Source of the DNA: an uncultured Erysipelotrichaceae bacterium
Lineage (GTDB): Bacteria > Bacillota_I > Bacilli_A > Erysipelotrichales > Erysipelotrichaceae
Assembly: GCA_902766005.1 (NCBI GenBank)
Contig: CACXCB010000081.1
Coordinates: forward strand, 1 to 64,000
Length of the DNA stretch: 64,000 nucleotides
Direction of reading: 5' to 3'
This document shows, piece by piece, positions 7,609 to 14,631 of this stretch. The notes under the pieces are model-generated. The model was not told the DNA's origin and ran no database searches. It was given only the letters and a program-made list of their open reading frames with translations. Numbering within the stretch: position 1 is the stretch's first letter; each line of letters begins with the position of its first letter. Both the position numbers and the translations under genes were made by a program.

Positions 7609-7908
7609 CTATCCGTTTTTAACTGCATCCTTTAATGTTTTTCCGGATCTGAATTTAGGTGTTCTTGTTGCAGGAACAGTCACTTTCTCACCTTTTGCAG
7701 GATTATAGGCAACACGTTCTTCCTTTTCAACAACTTCAAATTTACCGAAACCGACGATGTTAATTTCTCCCCCGTCAACAAGTGTCTGAGAAATCTCGTC
7801 AAATACCGCATTTACCGCAGAAATAGCATCTTTTCTTGCAATATTGGTTTCATTTACAACGCGATCTACAAGATCTTTTTTTGTCTTTACTAGAATTGTC
7901 TTTTTCAT
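7609..7908 (-). CDS. hup: HU-family DNA-binding protein
   Basis: The 99-residue histone-like protein has the conserved core INIVGFGKFEVVEKEERVAYNP and the PAFRAGK-like KFRSGKTLKDAV at the C-terminus, with the arm AYNPAKGEKVTVPATRTP that intercalates in the minor groove. It has a slightly extended basic N-terminus (MKKTILVKTKKDL) compared with the usual MNK start. TTAGGAGA lies 7 nt before the ATG. It is transcribed divergently from ftsH, with the PAP2 gene downstream in the same direction. Confidence 0.95.
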   Translation of the reverse strand: MKKTILVKTKKDLVDRVVNETNIARKDAISAVNAVFDEISQTLVDGGEINIVGFGKFEVVEKEERVAYNPAKGEKVTVPATRTPKFRSGKTLKDAVKNG

Positions 7909-7984
7909 AATCTTCTCCTAAGCATGTGTATTTTATAGAACTATTTCTCCAAATGCAATAGAAAAGCAAAAAATAGTCACTTTG

Positions 7985-8014
7985 TTAGCACTCTTGCCCT
8001 TTATGTGCTAAAAT
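7985..8014 (+). promoter_or_regulatory. CIRCE-like HrcA operator over the ftsH promoter
   Basis: TTAGCACTC (7985-7993), 9 nt, then ATGTGCTAA (8003-8011) matches the CIRCE inverted repeat TTAGCACTC-N9-GAGTGCTAA at 16 of 18 positions. A -35 TTAGCA (7985-7990) and -10 TAAAAT (8009-8014) with an 18-bp spacer sit inside the arms, so a bound HrcA would block RNA polymerase. Confidence 0.8.
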
Positions 8015-8091
8015 CATTACAGAAAGGATGGTGATGACCTATCAAACCAGATAAAAAAGAAAGAAAACCGATTATATACTATTACGCAATT

Positions 8092-9870
8092 GTGATGCTG
8101 TTACTGGTATTAATGAACCTGTTTATGCTGCCGGAAATCCGCAAAGCACAGGTGCAGGAAACATCTTATACAGAATTCATCCAAAAAACAGAAGCCGGTG
8201 AAATACAGGAAGTAGAAGTCCAGACAAACCAGATTCTTTATATGCTGAAAGACGATGAAACGATATACAAAACCGGTATTATGAATGATCCGGAACTGGT
8301 AAATCGTCTCTATGAGGCTGATGTTGAGTTCTCACAAGACATTGTTGAACAGACATCATCATTAGCCAACATCGTTGTAGGCTGGCTCTTCCCTGTCATC
8401 TTTGCAACATTCCTTCTGCAGATGTACATGGGCCGGGCACAGAAAAACGGTTCTTCCGGATTCTCTTTGTTCAATATGGGAAAGTCCAATGCAAGAGTTT
8501 ACAATAAAACAGATGAAGCAATCCACTTCAGCGACATTGCCGGAGAAGACGAGGCAAAGGAAAGCCTCCAGGAGATTGTGACCTATCTCCATGACCCTGA
8601 CAAATACAAGACCATCGGAGCAACGATGCCGAAAGGCATTCTGCTTGTCGGTCCTCCCGGAACCGGAAAGACGATGCTTGCCAAAGCTGTAGCGGGAGAA
8701 TCAAATGTTCCGTTTATTTCCATGTCCGGATCCGAATTTGTCGAAATGTTCGTCGGTATGGGTGCATCCAAAGTTCGTGACCTATTCAAACAGGCAAAGG
8801 AAAAAGCCCCATGTATTGTCTTCATTGATGAAATCGACGCAATAGGCGGAAAACGTGCCAACGGAAATATCGGCGGCAACGATGAACGTGAACAGACATT
8901 AAACCAGCTTCTGACAGAGATGGATGGCTTTGAAGGAAATAACGGTGTTATAATCCTTGCTGCCACAAACCGTCCGGATTCACTGGATCCGGCACTTCTC
9001 AGACCCGGAAGATTTGACCGCAGAATTCCTGTTGAACTGCCCGATTTGCAGGGAAGAGAGGAAATTCTCAAAGTTCACGCCAAAAAAGTAAAAACCGAAC
9101 CGGGTATTGACTATAACGTCATTGCCAGGATGGCTTCCGGTGCTTCCGGTGCAGAACTGGCGAACATCATCAACGAAGCAGCACTGCGTGCAGTCAGGGA
9201 AAACAGGTCTGTCGTATCACAAAAGGACCTTGAAGAAAGCATTGAGGTAGTGTTTGCGGGATACCAGAAGAAAAATGCAATTCTTACCGACAAGGAAAAG
9301 CTGACAGTTTCCTATCATGAAGTCGGTCATGCTCTGGTTGCCGCATTACAGACACACAGTGCGCCTGTACAGAAAATCACTATTATTCCACGTACATCCG
9401 GTGCACTCGGTTATACCATGCAGATCGAGGAAGGAAACCACTATTTGTATTCAAAACAGGAGCTTGAAAACCGTATTGCCACATTGACAGGCGGCAGAGC
9501 CGCGGAAGAAATTGTCTTCAACGAAGTTTCCACCGGTGCCTCCAATGACATCGAACAAGCCACAAAAATTGCCCGAGCAATGATTACACGCTATGGAATG
9601 AGCGATGACTTTGACATGGTAGCCATGGAAACCGTAAACAACCGCTATCTCGGTGGCGACACCTCACTCTCCTGTTCCGATGATACCTCTTCAAGAATCG
9701 ATGAAAAAGTGATTGAGATTGTCAGAACACAACACGAGAAAGCCAAAGCATTGCTGCGGGAACACCGTGAAGATCTTGACAGAATCGCAAATTACCTCTA
9801 TACAAAAGAAACGATAACCGGTGAGGAATTCATGAATATTCTTGAAAATAAAGAAGAAACACTTTCTTAA
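8092..9870 (+). CDS. ftsH: ATP-dependent zinc metalloprotease FtsH
   Basis: This membrane AAA+ protease degrades misfolded membrane proteins and regulators. Numbered from GTG 8092, Walker A GPPGTGKT is at 187-194, Walker B CIVFIDEIDA at about 241-250, the second region of homology has RPGRFDR, and the zinc site HEVGH is at 409-413. Two transmembrane helices flank a small extracytoplasmic domain. The start is unresolved: GTG 8092 lies inside the first helix and has no ribosome site. The in-frame sequence 8041-8091 encodes a typical FtsH tail (KPDKKERKPIIYYYAIV), but its only usable start would be ATC at 8041. A CIRCE operator precedes the gene, so heat-shock control is expected. Confidence 0.95.
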   Translation: MMLLLVLMNLFMLPEIRKAQVQETSYTEFIQKTEAGEIQEVEVQTNQILYMLKDDETIYKTGIMNDPELVNRLYEADVEFSQDIVEQTSSLANIVVGWLFPVIFATFLLQMYMGRAQKNGSSGFSLFNMGKSNARVYNKTDEAIHFSDIAGEDEAKESLQEIVTYLHDPDKYKTIGATMPKGILLVGPPGTGKTMLAKAVAGESNVPFISMSGSEFVEMFVGMGASKVRDLFKQAKEKAPCIVFIDEIDAIGGKRANGNIGGNDEREQTLNQLLTEMDGFEGNNGVIILAATNRPDSLDPALLRPGRFDRRIPVELPDLQGREEILKVHAKKVKTEPGIDYNVIARMASGASGAELANIINEAALRAVRENRSVVSQKDLEESIEVVFAGYQKKNAILTDKEKLTVSYHEVGHALVAALQTHSAPVQKITIIPRTSGALGYTMQIEEGNHYLYSKQELENRIATLTGGRAAEEIVFNEVSTGASNDIEQATKIARAMITRYGMSDDFDMVAMETVNNRYLGGDTSLSCSDDTSSRIDEKVIEIVRTQHEKAKALLREHREDLDRIANYLYTKETITGEEFMNILENKEETLS

Positions 9871-9942
9871 TATTGTCTAAAAAAAACGATTTTCACACTA
9901 TTCTCACAACACAACTTTTATAATAGATATGGGAGGGAGATT

Positions 9943-10788
9943 ATGACATCTATACCTATTATCCAATTACATAACAGGGTGAATATTCCCGAACTGGGTT
10001 ATCGCATCGATAAAGATCACCCTGGAAAAATCTACGATTCCATTCTCATCGCCCTTGATGCAGGTTTCCGCCATTTTGATCTTCCATGTGATGCACATTC
10101 AGAGGAACTGGCCGGAAAAGCTTTCCGCGATTCGGGTATCCCCCGGTACGAACTGTTTCTCACAATGAAACTCGGAAACAAGGATCACGGTTATAAAAAC
10201 ACACTCCATGCCCTGGATCGTTCCTTAAAACGAACAGGAACAGACTATGCAGATCTGTTTCTAATTAACTGGCCCAATCCCCTTCAGTATCGCGACGAAT
10301 ATGAAACGATCAGTATTGAAACATGGCGCGGACTGGAAACTTCCTACAAAAACGGAAAAGCACATGCGATCGGTCTTGCAAACTATGAATCCAGACATAT
10401 TGAACATATTCTCGATCATGCGGAAATTGCGCCGATGCTCAACCAAGCAAGAATTTATCCGGGATTTCCCTTCACGGATAATCTGTCCTGTGCCAATCTT
10501 CACAATATAAAAACGGAAGGATTTCTTCCTCCCGACCATGATGCAATACTGCAATGTGAAGAGTTGCGCATTTTTGCGAATAAATACAATACAACAACGC
10601 GTAATATATGCATCCGGTATCTGCTCGAAAAGAAGTGTATTGCCCTGTTACAGGGTAACACTCTTGAAGACTTCCGCAATGCTACACAGGCATATGATTT
10701 CCGGCTTAGCGATAAGGATATGAAATATCTTGATGCCATGAAAAATTACGGTCTGGAAAATATCAATCCCGATACATGCGATTTCTAA
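9943..10788 (+). CDS. aldo/keto reductase family protein with degenerate active site
   Basis: The 281-residue protein follows the AKR TIM-barrel layout: NIPELGYR, GFRHFDLP, RYELFLTMKL, SLKRTGTDYADLFLINWP, and AIGLANYES. Two of the four catalytic residues are replaced. The Asp (HFD) and Lys (TMKL) remain, but the Tyr of DTAxxYGNE is Ala in the aligned DLPCDAHSEE, and the His of LIHWP is Asn in LINWP. Reductase activity is therefore doubtful; a binding or altered-chemistry role is possible. GGGAGG lies upstream of ATG 9943. It is a single-gene unit with its own terminator. Confidence 0.8.
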   Translation: MTSIPIIQLHNRVNIPELGYRIDKDHPGKIYDSILIALDAGFRHFDLPCDAHSEELAGKAFRDSGIPRYELFLTMKLGNKDHGYKNTLHALDRSLKRTGTDYADLFLINWPNPLQYRDEYETISIETWRGLETSYKNGKAHAIGLANYESRHIEHILDHAEIAPMLNQARIYPGFPFTDNLSCANLHNIKTEGFLPPDHDAILQCEELRIFANKYNTTTRNICIRYLLEKKCIALLQGNTLEDFRNATQAYDFRLSDKDMKYLDAMKNYGLENINPDTCDF

Positions 10789-10789
10789 T

Positions 10790-10820
10790 AAACAGCTGCC
10801 AAATTGACAGCTGTTTTAAT
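10790..10820 (+). terminator. terminator of the AKR-like gene
   Basis: AAACAGCTG (10790-10798) pairs with CAGCTGTTT (10808-10816), followed by a T-rich stretch, a few bases after the stop codon. Confidence 0.75.
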
Positions 10821-10899
10821 TTGTTTTTTATTTTATGGCTGAGTCCATTCGGTTTATGGGAATACCTTCATTTATCATTTTCCTCAGCCGCTCACGACA

Positions 10900-11535
10900 C
10901 TATGAAATTTTCTTATAAATATAGTTGCCTAAAGATTGTACAATCTGTACAAAAACGATCAGGATCAGGGAGCAGATTGCCAATACATCAAATCTGTATT
11001 TCTGATATCCGTAGCGGATCGCTACATCACCGATTACCCCGCCGCCGACAGCACCTGCCATCGCAGAATAGCCAATCAGGCTGATAATCAGTAATACTAC
11101 TCCGTTCAGCATTCTCGGTATGGATTCCTTAATATACACACGGAATAAAATCTGCCAATCCGATGCACCGAAGGATCTTGCTGCTTCAATAATTCCCGGA
11201 TCCGTCTCCCTCATGCTTGTTTCAAATACCCTGGCAATAAAAGGAATTGCAGATACGGTAAGGGGAACGATCGCCGCTGTAGTACCGATTGAAGTTCCGA
11301 CAATCATTCTTGTCAACGGAATGACAATCACCATTAAGATAATAAAAGGAAAGCTGCGGAATACATTGATCAGAAAACTCAGTACTTCATATACCTTTGC
11401 GTTTGGTCTTAAGCCATCCGGTGCACAAAGTACCAGCACGACTGCAGGAATAAATCCGAGCAATACGGAAAATACTGTCGCTGTCAGTACCATGTAAAGG
11501 GTTTCCCATGTTGCCTGTAAAATAATATCTGTCAT
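10900..11535 (-). CDS. metI: methionine ABC transporter permease MetI
   Basis: This 211-residue inner-membrane permease of the MetNIQ importer has five hydrophobic segments and the EAA loop MRETDPGIIEAARSFGAS that docks on MetN. The ATG at 11535 overlaps the metN stop (ATGA) and has GGAGGTG 8 nt upstream; the longer reading from 11553 would start within the ribosome site. It is the last gene of metQ-metN-metI, controlled by the upstream methionine T-box. Confidence 0.95.
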   Translation of the reverse strand: MTDIILQATWETLYMVLTATVFSVLLGFIPAVVLVLCAPDGLRPNAKVYEVLSFLINVFRSFPFIILMVIVIPLTRMIVGTSIGTTAAIVPLTVSAIPFIARVFETSMRETDPGIIEAARSFGASDWQILFRVYIKESIPRMLNGVVLLIISLIGYSAMAGAVGGGVIGDVAIRYGYQKYRFDVLAICSLILIVFVQIVQSLGNYIYKKIS

Positions 11536-12500
11536 GCGTTGAGCACCTCCCATGTTACACTTTGATGATCAAGATACTTTGTCACTGCTTCCTTATCCTC
11601 TTCTTTGACATTGATCACAAGACTGCCGAAGACATTTGAGCGGAAATCCTCCAACTTCCCCCAGCAGATACTAAAATCAATATTCAGTTCTCTTGCCATC
11701 ATGGTAATGACCGGATCACTGCTCTTATCCGTAAAGAACAATTGAATATTCACGCCTTTGTCCGGCAATAAACCGCTTTCCTCCTGCAGGAAGACCTTGA
11801 TGTCTTTTGTAGGACGGACAAACAGCTCTTCCGGCTTTCCTTCAGCCAGAACAGATCCGCCTTTGATAAAGGCTACTTTTTCACAGATCTGCTTAACAAC
11901 TTCCATCTGATGCGTTACCACGATTATGGTAATACCTTTTTCTTTGTTGATTTTTTGCAAAAGTGAAAGAATTTCCTTTGTGATCCCGGGATCAAGAGCA
12001 GATGTAGCTTCATCACATAAAAGGATTTCCGGATCCAGTACCAGTGCCCTGGCAATGGCTACCCTTTGTTTCTGGCCTCCTGAAAGCTCTCTTGGATTGG
12101 CATGGATTTTATCTTCCAGGCCAACCAGTTCGATCAGATCATGGATCTTTTTTTCTGCTTCCGGTGTTTTGGTTTTGATGCCCCAGAACTTCATCGGCAA
12201 AGCCACGTTATCATAAACATCCAATCTGCTAAGCAGATTAAAGTTCTGAAAAATCATACCCATGTTTTTCTGAATCAGACGAAGCTGCTGCTTATTCTTC
12301 TGATCTACTATTGTGCCGTTGATTTCAATCTTTCCGGACTGATAATCCTCCAGCCCGTTGATGCAGCGAAGAAGTGTAGATTTTCCGGCACCGCTCTGTC
12401 CGATGATCCCATAGATTTCATGATCTTGTATGGTAATGGAGATATCTTTCAGAACTTCCAGATCACCAAAACTCTTTCTGACATTTTGTAAAACGATCAT
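11532..12500 (-). CDS. metN: methionine ABC transporter ATP-binding protein MetN
   Basis: The 322-residue ATPase has Walker A GQSGAGKST, the signature LSGGQKQRVAIARAL, Walker B ILLCDEATSALDP and the H-loop VVTHQ. The C-terminal ~90 residues form the NIL domain that binds methionine and exerts trans-inhibition. ATG 12500 (MIVLQNVRKSF) with AAAGGA 7 nt upstream is preferred over an upstream in-frame Met. Confidence 0.96.
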   Translation of the reverse strand: MIVLQNVRKSFGDLEVLKDISITIQDHEIYGIIGQSGAGKSTLLRCINGLEDYQSGKIEINGTIVDQKNKQQLRLIQKNMGMIFQNFNLLSRLDVYDNVALPMKFWGIKTKTPEAEKKIHDLIELVGLEDKIHANPRELSGGQKQRVAIARALVLDPEILLCDEATSALDPGITKEILSLLQKINKEKGITIIVVTHQMEVVKQICEKVAFIKGGSVLAEGKPEELFVRPTKDIKVFLQEESGLLPDKGVNIQLFFTDKSSDPVITMMARELNIDFSICWGKLEDFRSNVFGSLVINVKEEDKEAVTKYLDHQSVTWEVLNA

Positions 12501-12574
12501 TGTTGATTCCTTTCCATCAAAATGTTCAGAGGCCAGACGGCCTCCGAACATTCATGTACATTATTTTATGATTT

Positions 12575-13417
12575 TCAGTTTGCAGGGTCAATAAAAGACG
12601 GAATAACTGCTCCTTTATATGTTTCGTTAATGTAGTTTTCTACATCAGAAGAAGCAATTGCCTCAATAAGAGCTTGAATCTTCTCACTGTTTTCACTGCC
12701 TTCTTTGACAACGATAAAGTTTGTACGCCTGATTGCTGTTTCATCATCAAACTCCTCAATAACAAGAGCAGGATGACTGGATGGCAAGTCTGCTTCAAGA
12801 GCGTAGTTTCCGTTGATAACGGATGCATCAACATCATCAAGGCGGATCGGCAGCTGGCCTGCTTCCAACGGCTTGATTTCATAGTTATGAGGATTCGTAT
12901 CAGCATTTCCGTTGAACTGGTCACAACTGTATTCTTCTGTGCCCGGATCGACAAGCAGACCGTTAGCAATCAGCAATGCCAGTCCTCTGGATTCATTATC
13001 CGTATCATTCGGAACAGAGATTGTTGCCCCATCTGCCAATTCATCCAGACTTGCAATCTTTGAAGAATAGATTCCCATCGGTTCAATATGGACCCCTTTC
13101 GCTGCAACAAGATGCAGCCCTCTTTCTTCATTCTGCCCGTTCATATAGCCTAATGTCTGAAAATAGTTGGCATCGAGCTCTCCCTCTTCCAGGGAAGTGT
13201 TTGGCTGTACATAGTCGCTGAATTCTACAACTTCCAGCGTATAACCTTTTTCCTGCAGTTTTTCTTTCACAATGCCATTTAAGATTTCAGCATGCGGTAC
13301 CAGGGTTGCCCCGACTTTGATTGTTTTGTCATCCTCTTTTGCGGCAGAACTTCCTCCACATCCTGCAAGCAGTAATGCCAATACACCGGCTGTCAATGAT
13401 CTGATTGTCTTTTTCAT
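12575..13417 (-). CDS. metQ: methionine-binding lipoprotein MetQ (NlpA family)
   Basis: The 280-residue substrate-binding lipoprotein has signal peptide MKKTIRSLTAGVLALLLAGC with lipobox LLAG|C. NlpA features include VGATLVPHAEILN, DYVQPNTSLEEGELDANYFQ and IPNDTDN-like VPNDTDNESRGLALL. GGAGGAAAC precedes the ATG. It is the first gene of the operon, 50 nt after the T-box terminator. Confidence 0.95.
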   Translation of the reverse strand: MKKTIRSLTAGVLALLLAGCGGSSAAKEDDKTIKVGATLVPHAEILNGIVKEKLQEKGYTLEVVEFSDYVQPNTSLEEGELDANYFQTLGYMNGQNEERGLHLVAAKGVHIEPMGIYSSKIASLDELADGATISVPNDTDNESRGLALLIANGLLVDPGTEEYSCDQFNGNADTNPHNYEIKPLEAGQLPIRLDDVDASVINGNYALEADLPSSHPALVIEEFDDETAIRRTNFIVVKEGSENSEKIQALIEAIASSDVENYINETYKGAVIPSFIDPAN

Positions 13418-13466
13418 TTTGTTTCCTCCTTTTCATGCTGCCTTGGAAAGGAATCATTGAAGCAAA

Positions 13467-13724
13467 AAAGGCCACGCCCTATAAGGGTGCGGCCTGCACG
13501 TTACCACCTTACTTCAAAATGACTTCACAGTCATTTCCTCTTCAAGTACGCTGTATTAAATCAGATATACTCTATTGCGATAACGGACACATCCGGCAAA
13601 GACTACATATCGCCTTTGCAGCTCCAAGACCATTTTCACCAATCTTTCCTTTATCCCCTTTCAGCTCACAGGGACTCTCTTTGAAATTCCGGACAGGCTA
13701 CTCTTCTCTTCTTAGCTTTTATGC
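13467..13724 (-). promoter_or_regulatory. T-box riboswitch (methionine specifier) controlling metQNI
   Basis: The minus-strand leader has AGAGAGTCC and GCTGAAAGG in stem I, a candidate specifier ATG in GTGAAAATGGTCTTGGAGC (about 13623-13641), and the T-box bulge AAGGTGGTAACGTG (about 13497-13510). The terminator is GGCCGCACCC-TTATA-GGGCGTGGCC followed by six T (13465-13494). The promoter is TTGACA (13752-13757), 16 bp, TAAAAT (13730-13735). Uncharged tRNA-Met should stabilise the antiterminator and switch on methionine uptake. The ATG specifier agrees with the downstream genes. Confidence 0.9.
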
Positions 13725-13791
13725 CTATAATTTTACATCGATTTGCAATCTTGTCAACAAATGTTTTCAGAAACAATTTTCAAAATTGTCA

Positions 13792-14559
13792 CTACTGCAC
13801 TTTTCTAAATTCTTCAAGAAACTCGATGATGTATGCACTGACACCCTTAAGCAATTGTTCACCCCATTCCCTTGAAGAATACTTCGGATGATCATTTCCA
13901 AACCATCCATTTTCACTGATATCCGGTGAATAGCGCGGTACGGGAATATCCACACCTTTAAAAGAAACTGTTTTCATCCCGGTTGCCTGAAATGGGCCGA
14001 TATCCTTCATAGGTGCATCCTGAATTTCCTTAAAATCCACCAATGATTCATCGATATACAGAATTGCGGATGTCTCTTCCGCACCACCATGTCCGCCATG
14101 CCATGGCATATTCCCTTCATAATCCGGTACGATATTCCAGACCATCTGCCACCAGTTCAGCTGGGCAAGCATGCATCCTTTTTTCTGCAGGTCAAGTGCA
14201 ACTCTGTCGAGAACAGGAATATTGCCTCCATGTCCGTTCAAAATGACAAACTTTCTTGCCCCGTGTACATACAGGCTTTCACAAATCCTTGTCATAACGA
14301 GATACAGCACATCGTGTCCAAGATTGATTGTTCCCGGAAAAGGAGCAAGATAATCCGTACACCCGTATGGCATCACCGGTGCAATCAGAACATCCGTCTT
14401 CTCCTCCAACAGTGAAAGAATCTTTTCGGGTATCAGCGTATCTGTTCCTAAAGGCATATGCCTGCCATGGCACTCTGTCGATCCAAGAGGAATCAATACA
14501 ATATCATTGTTTTTAAAATACTTTTCAGCCTGCGGCCAAGTCATGTTTTCCAGTCTCAT
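13792..14559 (-). CDS. creatininase-family amidohydrolase
   Basis: The 255-residue protein has the creatininase family metal-binding pattern: LIPLGSTECHGRHMPLGTDT supplies Glu, His and Asp ligands, FVILNGHGGN supplies His, and HGGHGGAEETSAIL supplies Glu. Family members include creatininase, mycofactocin peptidase MftE and cyclic amide hydrolases in flavin or pterin metabolism, so the substrate is open. ATG 14559 has CAGAGGT 7 nt upstream. It stands alone between the Met T-box promoter and nrdD. Confidence 0.85.
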   Translation of the reverse strand: MRLENMTWPQAEKYFKNNDIVLIPLGSTECHGRHMPLGTDTLIPEKILSLLEEKTDVLIAPVMPYGCTDYLAPFPGTINLGHDVLYLVMTRICESLYVHGARKFVILNGHGGNIPVLDRVALDLQKKGCMLAQLNWWQMVWNIVPDYEGNMPWHGGHGGAEETSAILYIDESLVDFKEIQDAPMKDIGPFQATGMKTVSFKGVDIPVPRYSPDISENGWFGNDHPKYSSREWGEQLLKGVSAYIIEFLEEFRKVQ

Positions 14560-14631
14560 ATAGTTTACCTCTGTTTTCAATTGTAATGCATGGACAATCC
14601 ATATGCAAAAAGAAACGGCAATGCCGCTTCT

